Below, piece by piece: positions 26,761 to 35,443 of a stretch of DNA of 64,000 bases. The position numbers and the translations under genes are program-made. Source of the stretch: KK5 sp034043675. Its GTDB lineage: Bacteria; Pseudomonadota; Gammaproteobacteria; Burkholderiales; Burkholderiaceae_C. The notes below the pieces were generated by a model. That model worked only from the letters and a program-made list of their open reading frames with translations, searched no databases and had not been told where the DNA came from. The DNA lies in NCBI RefSeq assembly GCF_034043675.1, contig NZ_JAXCLA010000008.1:248001-312000 (forward strand). The letters run 5' to 3'. Each line of letters begins with the position of its first letter. The stretch's first letter is position 1.

Positions 26761-27570
26761 ATGAACCTGAAATGCCGGACCCAGCTTCCAGCAGTTTTCC
26801 GCCAGACACTTCTGTCGATCGGCCTTGCCTTGGCCTCCCTCAGCGCCAGCGCCCTGCCCAGCTTCACCCTGGACCCATCGACCATTGGCCTCGCCGGTAG
26901 CGCCTTCACCGCCGACAACCTCCTCGTCTCGAATTTTTCAACCGTCCTCAATGGACCTGCAGGTGCCTTTACGGAGACCGGCTATCTGAGCGTGACCGGC
27001 GCGCAACTCGGCGGCGGGATGGCGATGGCTGCTGGATTGAATACCGGGTACGGCCTGTATGTTCAGTTCGCCGGCGCGGGTCATACCACCTTCGGCACCG
27101 ACCCCACGACCGGCCCGACGTTCGGTACTCTCGATAGCCTCACATATACCCTTTACGGATACAACGGGACTGCCACCTTCGGTTTCGACGCGGGAAACAT
27201 GCCGATGACCACGGCAACTGGAGCCATCGCCCTGGCCTCCGGAATGCTTGTTCCCGGTACCGGCAGCGTGACCACGACCCCGTCCGCCCCCTTGTTCGCG
27301 CCCTCGGCCAACGCAATACTCACGATGGACGGAACCGCCGGCGGCGCATTCTTCGCGTCGCCGAACCCGTTCATGAATCAGGCATTGACTTCGTTCTCGA
27401 ACACGAGCTCACAGGTCTCATTGATCAACGGTGGCTTCACGATCCGGCAAGGCGGTGGTTCGATCAACTTCTCGTCCGCCGTGCCCGAGCCCGAGTCCTA
27501 TGCGTTGCTCGCCGCTGGACTGGCCGTCATCGCCTTCGTCTCGACCCGCCGAAGCCGCGACAGGCGCTAG
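26761..27570 (+). CDS. PEP-CTERM sorted exported protein
   Basis: A 269-residue secreted protein. The N-terminal signal peptide ends near SASALP (about residue 35), the body is rich in Gly, Thr, Ser and Asn with beta-strand periodicity, and the C-terminus is a full PEP-CTERM sorting signal: VPEPESYALLAAGLAV with a hydrophobic helix and the basic tail STRRSRDRR. Exosortase and matching EpsI proteins are not in this window, so they are expected elsewhere. The FTLDPSTIGLAGSAFTADNL region resembles the flocculation-linked PepA type as I remember it, which I cannot verify. Ribosome site GGAGAAGGAGA is clear. Confidence 0.88.
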   Translation: MNLKCRTQLPAVFRQTLLSIGLALASLSASALPSFTLDPSTIGLAGSAFTADNLLVSNFSTVLNGPAGAFTETGYLSVTGAQLGGGMAMAAGLNTGYGLYVQFAGAGHTTFGTDPTTGPTFGTLDSLTYTLYGYNGTATFGFDAGNMPMTTATGAIALASGMLVPGTGSVTTTPSAPLFAPSANAILTMDGTAGGAFFASPNPFMNQALTSFSNTSSQVSLINGGFTIRQGGGSINFSSAVPEPESYALLAAGLAVIAFVSTRRSRDRR

Positions 27571-27674
27571 GCGTGAGGCAGGGATGTCGAGGGAGCTAGA
27601 TCGTGATCTGGTCGCCCCTCTCTGGCAGCCCTGCTGCAACGCCCGGTAGCGCTGGGCGCCCGGCCAAGTTGTCT

Positions 27675-27935
27675 TCAGCGGGCAGACCGAGCCAGGAGCA
27701 CACCCACAACCAAGCCCAGGCCGAGGGCGGCGGCCACTGCGACCAACGGGTGCTCACGCACCCAGTCGATCAACGGCTCGGTCGCGGTGGGTGATGTGCT
27801 TTCCTCTGTACTGTCGCCATCGAGCGGCGGCTCATTGCCCGTACTGTCCTGTACCGGGTCTGGGACGCTCTCTTGGCCAGAACGGTCGGAAGAAGGCGAC
27901 GGGTCTTCGCCGAAAACGGGGATGTCTTGATCCAT
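27675..27935 (-). CDS. Small acidic protein with a C-terminal membrane anchor
   Basis: An 86-residue protein, acidic and Ser/Pro-rich in its first 60 residues, ending in one hydrophobic helix (PLVAVAAALGLGLVVGVLLA) and RSAR. The WVREHPLVAVAAALGLGLVVG ending strongly resembles the membrane-anchor part of ElaB/DUF883 family proteins, which tether ribosomes or stress functions to the membrane. The preceding part lacks the family's basic helical domain. Start ATG at 27935. Confidence 0.65.
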   Translation of the reverse strand: MDQDIPVFGEDPSPSSDRSGQESVPDPVQDSTGNEPPLDGDSTEESTSPTATEPLIDWVREHPLVAVAAALGLGLVVGVLLARSAR

Positions 27936-28263
27936 GACGATGAACCGGTTGCTTCGTTGAGCGAACAGTCGGCAAGCAAGATGCCGTCATCCGATCGACC
28001 AGACACGCCACGGAGTCAATGGGCAGGGCGCCACGTCGACGCTCCGTCGAGTCGCTTGACTGCCGCCACCCTGGCCGCCCAGGTCGAAGTTACGGCGGAA
28101 CTGCGCGTAGATATCACCGTAGCCAACAAATCCCCATCATTGCCTCTGCCCAACCATGCAGCGTGTCAGTAGCCGAGCGTATGCAGCACGAACCGAATAC
28201 GCGGAGGTCTTCCAGAGGAGGACGCAACGAGCATCGGCGGGCGCCACGAGGAATGACGCGCTT
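27936..28263. other. Gap of 328 bases, no confident gene
   Basis: The interval lies between the small anchored protein gene and the 24-residue peptide gene, both on the minus strand. Several shadow frames occur, none with a clear ribosome site or family match. Confidence 0.4.
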
Positions 28264-28338
28264 TCAATGCATGAAGAGGGCGATGAGGATGATGATGGGG
28301 ATCGGAACGCCGAGTAGCCAAAGAAGTAGTGAGCGCAT
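28264..28338 (-). CDS. 24-residue membrane peptide
   Basis: A very short open frame reads M, Arg, Ser and then an almost fully hydrophobic helix (LLLWLLGVPIPIIILIALF) ending in Met-His. It is preceded by a good ribosome site (AGGAG, six bases before ATG) and lies 21 bases after the end of the larger membrane protein gene on the same strand, so it is expressed as part of that unit. Peptides of this type, with the pattern RSLLLWLLGxPIPIIIL, occur widely in proteobacteria as unannotated small membrane proteins; their function is not known. Confidence 0.8.
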   Translation of the reverse strand: MRSLLLWLLGVPIPIIILIALFMH

Positions 28339-28359
28339 ATTGATCTCCTGTAGGTGTTG

Positions 28360-29301
28360 TCAGAACCGATCGCGATGCCGTCCGCCCACAACACCCAGCA
28401 CGCTGGCAATGAAGGCCCCCACCAGCAAGGCGATGAAGCCCCACAGCGATGCGGCCGCAGCGGCCTTGCGGGCCTTGTCTGCCGTCGCCTTGGCCTCAGC
28501 TGCTTTGGCTTGCATGCGGGCGTAGGCATCAGTCACACGTTTCTCCGCGTCTTGTTGGTTCAAGCCGGTCCGTTCAGAAACGAGCTGGCCCACGTAGCGG
28601 GTGTCGTCTGCACCCAGGGCGTCGGAACCAGCAGCGTGCGCAAAGATGCGGGCAACTTCATCTGTCGGTGCGGGGCCGCCCGCAGGCGCGCCCGTTGCTG
28701 CGGAGCCTTGAGGGGATCCCGTGCTCCGAAAAAGGGAGTCGACGAAATAGTTGTCACTGGTACCGGCCGCACTGGCCGAGGAAGCCGCGGTCGGCGCAGC
28801 CGCCATCGCGCCCACACTGGTGCCGCCGATGATCGCGCCGCCTGCCTTGGCGCCGCCGCTTACGATCGATCCGACCGCAGCCGTCAACATGCTCGCAGTG
28901 ACTAGCGTGGCAACAGACCACGCAAGGAAACCGTGGGCGGTATCCCTGAAGTACACCTCATCTGCATGGACCGAAGCCCATCGATGGCGCAAACGTCCGG
29001 CAAGATAACCGCCCATCCCAGACGCCGCCAACTGGGTGATCGTGAGCCAGGCTATCGTTGAAATGCCGAGAGTTTTCCCCGTCACGCCTTCACTTGACCA
29101 TGGCGATACCGAGGACAACCCTAGTCCGACACCAAGAAGCAGAAGAATCAAGGACAGAGAGGCGGCCCCGGCTGCTCCAGCGATCACGGCCGCCCAGCAG
29201 ATACTGTGCGCATGTCTTTGTGGTGGGTCCCCTTCCGCTGCGGACAACGGAGCAATCGGACTACTGGGGATTCCTCCCGGCGACGTGCTGGTGGCGTTCA
29301 T
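28360..29301 (-). CDS. Multi-spanning membrane protein, unknown function
   Basis: A 313-residue protein with a soluble, Ser/Pro-rich N-terminus, several hydrophobic segments (AAVIAGAAGAASLSLILLLL near residue 36, then TIAWLTITQLAASGMGGYLA, AHGFLAWSVATLVTASMLTAAV) and an Ala-rich coiled region (about 250-290; QQDAEKRVTDAYARMQAKAA) before a final membrane helix (SLWGFIALLVGAFIASVLGVV). The start at 29301 has AGGAG in front; the open frame goes further upstream without support. It appears in several betaproteobacteria as a protein of unknown role. The 24-residue membrane peptide follows it. Confidence 0.75.
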   Translation of the reverse strand: MNATSTSPGGIPSSPIAPLSAAEGDPPQRHAHSICWAAVIAGAAGAASLSLILLLLGVGLGLSSVSPWSSEGVTGKTLGISTIAWLTITQLAASGMGGYLAGRLRHRWASVHADEVYFRDTAHGFLAWSVATLVTASMLTAAVGSIVSGGAKAGGAIIGGTSVGAMAAAPTAASSASAAGTSDNYFVDSLFRSTGSPQGSAATGAPAGGPAPTDEVARIFAHAAGSDALGADDTRYVGQLVSERTGLNQQDAEKRVTDAYARMQAKAAEAKATADKARKAAAAASLWGFIALLVGAFIASVLGVVGGRHRDRF

Positions 29302-29502
29302 TGCTTCTCCTAATGTTGCAACGCATGCTAGAGCCGTGACCAGCAAGTCCCTGCGGGACCGCCACTCGGACCAACGTAGGACGATCGGCATCGGATCCGG
29401 GCCGCACCGGCGTGCCAAAGATTGGGCCTTCCCAACTATTCACACGACCGGGGTCCAGCCGCTTTTGACACAATCCGGTACCTGAGGCCCCGGGGAGAGC
29501 TG

Positions 29503-32382
29503 GTGGAACATCTTGAAGACTTCGCCGCAACCAAACCCGCAGCCGATTGCCGCGTGTTCCTGATCGGGCAGTTTGCAGGACGTATCACCTTGCGCTCGCA
29601 GCAACTGCGCGCGCTCAATCTGGTCGACATGCTTTTGGCCCAGATGAGCAAGGCTCGGATTGCCGTTGTTGGCGGTGGTGTGGCTGGAATGACCGCCGCC
29701 GCTGCGGTTGTCGAATGGACGGCCGCAGCGAGCATCGACGTATACGAGCGCGCGTCTGCCCTCCTCCCCTTGCAGCGCCATTGCAAGACTCGATACCTCC
29801 ATCCCTACGTGATCGAGTGGCCGTATGAGGACAATGACAGCCGGCCAGGTGAGGACGCGCTGCTGCCCTTGATGAACTGGCATGCAGCCTATGCAGATGA
29901 AGTTTGCATTCAGCTTCTGAAGCAATGGGCTGTCATCGAGGCAAAGCATCCTGGCCAGGTCAACTGCTACCTGGGGCATCGCGTACAGGATCTGAAGTGG
30001 CTACCCAGCCATGAGTTAGCAATCCTGGGCAAAGGTCCACGCGGGACCTTCAGCCGGTCCTATGACTTCGTGATCGTGGCCGCTGGCTTTGGTGTTGAAC
30101 GCCAGACCCCACATCCCACCCCGTACTATTGGGAGAACGATTCCGTCGATCAACTGATGCGCGAGTTCGGTGGCGCGGCCGACCGGAGGCGGGAGGTCCT
30201 CGTGAGTGGCACGGGGGACGGCGGCCTCATCGACGTCCTGCGAGGTGTGCTGTCCAGCTTCAGACATGACACGGTGCTCAACGCGGTACTCCATCGTGTC
30301 GATGAAGGCGCGCGGTCCCATCTCAGGAGGCTCGACGCGAGTCTTCGCGCACTGGACCTGGCCGACGCCGACGAGGTCGAGCACTACGTTGGGGAGTTCT
30401 GTAGCGTCAAAGTACCAGAGATTGACGCCTACCTACGTGAACAGATTCGGGGCGACACGCGTCTGTGGCTTGCCGGAAAGATCCCGCATCCATGCCTGGC
30501 AGCCAATGCCAACATCATGCATCGTCTTCTGGTCACGCGCCTCCTGGAAACTCAGAGAGACGTCAAAGATCCTGTGCTCATCTATCGGCCGAGTGGCGTG
30601 TCGTTGACATGGAAGGATGGATACGGCGAGTCAGTGATGGATGGGACAGCCATCCGCTTCGATGCAGTCTTCATTCGGCACGGGACCGATACGGCGAGTC
30701 AGCCTGCAATGCAGGCGTTAGCCAGGAATCTTGGCGTCGATCTCGACGAGGTTGAGCGCCGCGCCTCGCGGCTGGCGCCACCGTCCGAGGCCTTCAGAGC
30801 GCACCTGAACCATCGCCACCGCAGTCTGTTGCCTGCGGGCACCGTTCAAGTAGGACAGTGCGCGGACACGCCGATCGGCCCATCGGAACTGGGTGACCTC
30901 ATTGACCTTTGGCTCTCCTCGGCCCCTACACAAGCTCTGATAGACCGGATCGAGCGCGCCCAATCTCAGGCTGCAGCCTACCGATTCCCAACGGCCTTGC
31001 AGCGTGCTGTGCATGCACGACTGTGGATCATGCTTTCGGAGCAGCACACGAAGCTGCGACGCCCGATTCCTGCCGGGCGTGCAATCGACGAGGCACGCGC
31101 ACTCTTGCTCGGCCTTCCCGATTCACCGCAGAAGCTGCAGGCAGAACTGGACATTGAGTGGTTGCTGTCCATCGTCTACAAGCTGAACTCTCGCCACTCG
31201 CTCGCGGTGGACCTTTGCACCAAGTCACTCGAAGGACTCGAAGTACGCTTGGCCCGCGAAGGAAGCGATCACCACTTGGTGCAGCAGTTGACGCTCCATG
31301 AGGCGCGCATGCGACGGTCTCTGGTGACATACCTGGCTGAACAGGGCGAGTGGCTTGCGGCGCGCCAGTCCGCGGAGAATGCCGACGCACCGGTCAGGGC
31401 CGGCCGATGGAAGGCCCTGGACGCCACTTGGCTATGCGAATGTCATCTCTATCCGCAGACGGCGATGGAACGGGTGCTCCAGCACGAGGGCTTTCAGCTC
31501 CGTCGCAGGCAGATGGATTTTTGGCTGCAGGCTGGCGAGATGGATCGGGCGCTCGCCGTGTTCCCCGCATTCGCTCGCCAATACCTCGAGGCGGTCGAAC
31601 GGCACGCGATCGACAACATCACCAGGCTGAACTTCTTCAGATTGATGGCCGGGCTGTGCGCCAGAGCTTCCATTGGCAGCAGCGCGGATCTGCGCGACCG
31701 CCTCCTGAACCTCGCGCGCCGTTGTGCTGGCGTTTCGCGGCTCGCCGCCGCAGGTCAGGATCTGCCATCGCCCGTTCGCATACGCGACGCGTTCATGGTC
31801 ATGCTCGACCGAACGCGGGCAATCGACGATTGGGAAGTGGCTGCGTCGCTCTCGGAACAGCGCGCACTCGTCGACGCGGCCGCCCTTGAGCTGCAGAAAG
31901 TGACTGAACGCAGGCAAGCGCCGGTGAGACTGCTGTGGAAACCAGGCATGTCCCCCGGATTCGCACGGACCAGCCATGCCGGTGTCTTCGGAGCAGTGCA
32001 CAAGCCAGGCGTTGGGTTTGCGTCGGTACAGGCTGCTGCTCAGCATATGCTGGCCGGGCTGGTCGAGACCGGTGAAGGCTCTGACCACAACGGCGCCATC
32101 GCCCTGGAGTTGGTGCGGCAGACAGCCGAGCAACTCTGGGCCGCGGACAAGGATGCCTCAAAGAAGGTCGGCGTGCTTCTGGTGCTACACGACGAAGAGA
32201 CACACATCACGCGCTGGTACCGATCGGGCGCCGTAGATCTCAGCTTGAGCGATCGGCCACTTGAGCCAGGATCGGAGAGTGGCGCATTCGACGGTGGTGG
32301 TTCGCTGATCGCACGGCTCGGCGTCGCGGAGGGCGATGCGGCCACCCCAGAAACCATCTGGACATGCTGGGTTGACGGATGA
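29503..32382 (+). CDS. Large FAD/NAD(P)-binding protein of unknown function
   Basis: A protein of about 959 residues with an N-terminal Rossmann fold (ARIAVVGGGVAGMTAAAAV, at about 29650-29710) like flavin amine oxidases or FAD-dependent monooxygenases, and a second GTGDGG-type motif about 190 residues later. The middle 500 residues are helical with no recognised repeat, and the last 150 residues (KPGMSPGFARTSHAGVFGAV, then VGVLLVLHDEETHITRWY) form a separate unrecognised domain. A GTG at 29503 with GGGGAGAG in front is my choice; a TTG at 29422 or an ATG at 29644 are alternatives, and the preceding residues (ITLRSQQLRALNLVDMLLA) look coding. The PhyH gene starts 27 bases later. Confidence 0.62.
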   Translation: MEHLEDFAATKPAADCRVFLIGQFAGRITLRSQQLRALNLVDMLLAQMSKARIAVVGGGVAGMTAAAAVVEWTAAASIDVYERASALLPLQRHCKTRYLHPYVIEWPYEDNDSRPGEDALLPLMNWHAAYADEVCIQLLKQWAVIEAKHPGQVNCYLGHRVQDLKWLPSHELAILGKGPRGTFSRSYDFVIVAAGFGVERQTPHPTPYYWENDSVDQLMREFGGAADRRREVLVSGTGDGGLIDVLRGVLSSFRHDTVLNAVLHRVDEGARSHLRRLDASLRALDLADADEVEHYVGEFCSVKVPEIDAYLREQIRGDTRLWLAGKIPHPCLAANANIMHRLLVTRLLETQRDVKDPVLIYRPSGVSLTWKDGYGESVMDGTAIRFDAVFIRHGTDTASQPAMQALARNLGVDLDEVERRASRLAPPSEAFRAHLNHRHRSLLPAGTVQVGQCADTPIGPSELGDLIDLWLSSAPTQALIDRIERAQSQAAAYRFPTALQRAVHARLWIMLSEQHTKLRRPIPAGRAIDEARALLLGLPDSPQKLQAELDIEWLLSIVYKLNSRHSLAVDLCTKSLEGLEVRLAREGSDHHLVQQLTLHEARMRRSLVTYLAEQGEWLAARQSAENADAPVRAGRWKALDATWLCECHLYPQTAMERVLQHEGFQLRRRQMDFWLQAGEMDRALAVFPAFARQYLEAVERHAIDNITRLNFFRLMAGLCARASIGSSADLRDRLLNLARRCAGVSRLAAAGQDLPSPVRIRDAFMVMLDRTRAIDDWEVAASLSEQRALVDAAALELQKVTERRQAPVRLLWKPGMSPGFARTSHAGVFGAVHKPGVGFASVQAAAQHMLAGLVETGEGSDHNGAIALELVRQTAEQLWAADKDASKKVGVLLVLHDEETHITRWYRSGAVDLSLSDRPLEPGSESGAFDGGGSLIARLGVAEGDAATPETIWTCWVDG

Positions 32383-32409
32383 GCCCCGACAACGAAAAGG
32401 GAGCAGGCG

Positions 32410-33243
32410 ATGTTGTCCGAGGATGAAAAGAATCGATATGCCGAGCACGGCGTACTCTTTCCGCTGCGGGTACTCCAAGCGGAGGAAGTCACTACGGTTC
32501 GTCAACGCTACACGCAACTCGAACAGGCGCTCGGCGGGCGGCCGACACCGCTTGAGCTGACGCAGTTGCATCGCGCATTCCAATGGGCTTGGGACGTCGC
32601 TGCGCATCCGGCGGCCCTGGACATCGCTGAATCACTGATCGGGCCTGATCTGGCCATCTGGGCCACTTCAGTCTTCTGCAAGTATCCGGAGGACGACGCC
32701 TATGTAGGGTGGCATCAGGACAGCCGCTATTGGGCCATGTCCGGTGATGACGTCGTGTCAGTCTGGATCGCATTGACGCCCAGTACCGTCGAGAACGGTG
32801 CGATGCAAGTCATGCGAGGCACGCATCTTGGTCAACTTCAGCATCACCAAGAGGGCACGTCGTCGAAGAACGTCCTGAGCCGAGCACAAGAAATCCGAGA
32901 TCTACCGGCTTGTCCCGATGTTGTCGATGTGCAGCTGGCTCCGGGCGAATGTTCGATTCACCATGTGCGTGCGATACACGGCTCGCAGGCAAACAGCTCG
33001 CCCTTGCAGAGGATAGGGTTTGTCACCCGGTATGTGCCTCCCTGGACGAGGCAACCCAACCCCATGGAAGTCGGGGTGCTGCGGGGATCGATCGCTGCGT
33101 TTTCGGGGCAGAACCTTGTTGCCCGCCCTGCTGACGACGACGTGTCCGAAGAGGCGATCGTCAGATTCCGCGCAAGCGTCAGTCAATTTCTCGGCCGCAC
33201 GCGCACCGCTGCTGCCAAGTCGGCTGACAACGAAGGCAGCTGA
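32410..33243 (+). CDS. Phytanoyl-CoA dioxygenase (PhyH) family protein
   Basis: A 277-residue Fe(II)/2-oxoglutarate-dependent dioxygenase. The metal triad can be read as His102 and Asp104 (WHQDS) plus His190 (VRAIHGSQANSS), with Arg201 or Arg207 (RIGFVTRY) for 2-oxoglutarate. Members hydroxylate or halogenate a range of small molecules, so the substrate cannot be guessed. The ribosome site (AGGGAGCAGGCG) and 27-base gap tie it to the FAD protein upstream; together they look like a two-enzyme oxidation module. Confidence 0.87.
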   Translation: MLSEDEKNRYAEHGVLFPLRVLQAEEVTTVRQRYTQLEQALGGRPTPLELTQLHRAFQWAWDVAAHPAALDIAESLIGPDLAIWATSVFCKYPEDDAYVGWHQDSRYWAMSGDDVVSVWIALTPSTVENGAMQVMRGTHLGQLQHHQEGTSSKNVLSRAQEIRDLPACPDVVDVQLAPGECSIHHVRAIHGSQANSSPLQRIGFVTRYVPPWTRQPNPMEVGVLRGSIAAFSGQNLVARPADDDVSEEAIVRFRASVSQFLGRTRTAAAKSADNEGS

Positions 33244-33259
33244 GACATCGAGCCGGCAT

Positions 33260-33626
33260 GCTGCCCAGCCGCCTTCGCCCCGGCTACTGGAAATCCTCTC
33301 GATTGGGCTCCTGGGATTCGGCCAACGCTGGGCATTGCCGACGCTCGTTCGCTCGGTCATCAGTCGCGCACCGGCGCGCCGGCTCCGGCATGATCGCCGG
33401 CATAGCGAATTCAGCGCTTCAGATCAGCGCAGCACTGGGCATCGCAGCCATCGGCGGCGTGTTCTTCAGCGTCGCATGTACTTTCCCCGATTCAATGTCC
33501 GTGGCGAGAGCGCCGGTGATCGCTATGTTGTGCATTGGGGCCAGCCTGTCTGTCTCCGCCGTCTTGTCCGTTGTCGCCTCGGGGCGTGCGTTGAGATCGA
33601 CATCTATGCGGCTGGTGACGTTGTGA
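33260..33626 (+). pseudogene. Remnant of the C-terminus of a DHA2-type MFS transporter
   Basis: About 120 codons match the end of the intact efflux pump at 62719 onward (GLLGFGQRWALPTLVRS, then SGMIAGIANSALQISAALG). The match starts in one frame and continues in the next after an extra C near 33380 (in the run coding RAPA), so a single-base frameshift separates the parts. There is no upstream 5' portion: the preceding sequence is the PhyH gene. This is a broken copy of a transporter tail, not a working gene. Confidence 0.85.
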
Positions 33627-33892
33627 CTGGCCTCGACCAGTTGGCCGTCGCTTTCGGGCACGGCGCCATCGCCGCGATGACCGTCCACAACGCGCTGCAT
33701 GCCAGTCGGTAGTCCAGCCGGCAAGGGTCCCGGTCGTGAACTCACCCAGCAAGGGCCGCTGACAACCCGCAGCCCTTGTCAGGCATCAACGGCTGGTCCG
33801 CGCCAATGCAATGCCCGTGACGCGCTGGCTGCAGAGGGTCCAAGCCACAAGATCTGAGTTGCTGGCTCCCTGCTGATCGGAAGAACGTCGAT
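33627..33892. other. Gap between the transporter remnant and the MFS exporter gene
   Basis: No gene is visible. The stretch separates the plus-strand remnant from the stop of the minus-strand exporter and holds no T-rich hairpin. Confidence 0.4.
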
Positions 33893-35119
33893 TCACCTGG
33901 CTGACGCTCCACCCCTCCGCCGCAGCACGCGTATGGCCACCAGCGCTGCGCCGAAGCCCGACAAGGCTCCGATGCCCAGCGCCCATCGCGGGCCAGGATG
34001 GTCGGCGATCCACCCGACGATGGGCGCACCGATAGGCGTGCTGCCGAGCGCGACGCCGAGCCGGATCGCCATCACCCGGCCGCGCATGGCGGGCTCCGTC
34101 GACAACTGCATCAGCGTGTTGGTGGCCGTGGTGAAGGTCAACGCGCCGACCCCGATCACGACCAGGGCAACCGAGAACAGGATGGCGTCCGGGGCAAGCG
34201 CTGCCAGGGTGCAGCCCACGCCAAAGATCAGCGAGCCCACCAGCAGCGTCATGAAGCGCGGCACGCCGCGGCCGGCAGAAGCAAATGCGCCGGTGATCGT
34301 GCCGAGGGCCATCGTCGACGACAGCAGACCGTAGCCGCGTGCGTCGGTGTGGAAGACGCCGACGGCCATGGTCGAGATGAAGATCGGGAAATTCAGGCCG
34401 AAGGTGCCGACCAGGAACAACATCAGCAAGATCGCCCTGAGGTCCGGCCGGGACCACACGTAGCGGAACCCTTCGGTGAGACCACCCGGCGTGCGCGCAG
34501 CCCGGGCGTTGGCTTTCAGCTCGCCGGTGCGGAAAAGGCACAGCGAGACAAGCACCGCAACGAAGCTGGCGCCATTGATCAGAAACGCCCACCCGGTGCC
34601 GACCGACGCGATCAGGAGGCCAGAAACGGCCGGGCCGATCATCCGCGCGGCGTTGAACGAGGTGGAGTTCAGTGCGACTGCGTTCGGCAGATCGTCATCG
34701 CCGACGAGTTCCGCCACGAAGGTCTGGCGCACCGGGGCGTCGAAGGCCGCGGCGCAGCCGGAGAGGAAGGCGAACACGTAGACCTGCCAAAGCTGAACCC
34801 AGCCCGCGACCGTGAGCAGTCCCAGCATCAGTGCGAGGGCACCCAGCGTGGCCTGCGTCACCATCAGCAGCTTGCGCTGGTTGAAGTGGTCGGCGGCAAA
34901 GCCCGTCCAGGGCAAAAGCAGAAGCTGGGGCCCGAACTGCAGCGACATGACGATGCCAACGGCGGAAGCGCTGTGCGCCGTCAACTGGGTCAGCACGAGC
35001 CAGTCCTGCGCCGTGCGCTGCATCCATGTCCCGACGTTGGAGACCAGCGCGCCAGCAGCCCAGACCCGGTAGTTGTAGCTCCGCAGTGAACGGAAGATGC
35101 CGCGGGCCGATGCGCTCAT
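33893..35119 (-). CDS. MFS transporter, EntS/MFS_3-type exporter
   Basis: A 408-residue inner-membrane protein with about twelve hydrophobic segments. The start with SYNYRVWAAGALVSNVGTWMQRTAQDWLV, the AADHFNQRKLLM cytoplasmic loop and the VGDDDLPNAVALNSTSFNAARMIGPAVSG segment fit the enterobactin-exporter-like MFS_3 family, used for export of siderophores and other small molecules. Its ATG overlaps the TGA of the upstream (frameshifted) gene by four bases, so it was originally coupled to it. It is the last gene of the MarR-headed unit. Confidence 0.88.
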   Translation of the reverse strand: MSASARGIFRSLRSYNYRVWAAGALVSNVGTWMQRTAQDWLVLTQLTAHSASAVGIVMSLQFGPQLLLLPWTGFAADHFNQRKLLMVTQATLGALALMLGLLTVAGWVQLWQVYVFAFLSGCAAAFDAPVRQTFVAELVGDDDLPNAVALNSTSFNAARMIGPAVSGLLIASVGTGWAFLINGASFVAVLVSLCLFRTGELKANARAARTPGGLTEGFRYVWSRPDLRAILLMLFLVGTFGLNFPIFISTMAVGVFHTDARGYGLLSSTMALGTITGAFASAGRGVPRFMTLLVGSLIFGVGCTLAALAPDAILFSVALVVIGVGALTFTTATNTLMQLSTEPAMRGRVMAIRLGVALGSTPIGAPIVGWIADHPGPRWALGIGALSGFGAALVAIRVLRRRGGASAR

Positions 35120-35441
35120 GAACGCCCCGGGTGCTCGCCGCCGTGCAGGGGGCCGAACAGCCGTGCGTGCATCAGGCCCATGCCCAGGATGCCGAGCCCG
35201 AGAGCCACCGCATCGGCCGTGGCCTTGAGATCGAAGTCACCGATCCGACAAATGAGCACGTAGCCCACGGCGAGATTGAAGAATCCCCAGAGCACATTGA
35301 CCGTCGAGGACGAAAGGCCCTTGCCCGGCGGATTGGCGAACGGGCTCTGGAAGGGCTTGCCCATCGTCCCGCTGACGAAGTGCGGCAACGCATTGGGAAG
35401 GCGCCGCCGAAGAAATAGGACAGGAGTTGCAGCCAGGACAT
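35116..35441 (-). pseudogene. Frameshifted small membrane protein gene
   Basis: The first frame gives MSWLQLLSYFFGGAF and then turns to nonsense; the other frame, open from about 35400 downstream, gives NALPHFVSGTMGKPFQSPF, LWGFFNLAVGYVLICRIGDF and LGLGILGMGLMHARLFGPLHGG, ending in a TGA that overlaps the exporter start. The two halves fit as one 110-residue protein with three hydrophobic segments, broken by a loss of about four bases around 35398-35402. It lies between the isochorismatase-like gene and the exporter gene of the same unit. A sequencing error is an alternative explanation. Confidence 0.8.
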
Positions 35442-35443
35442 GA

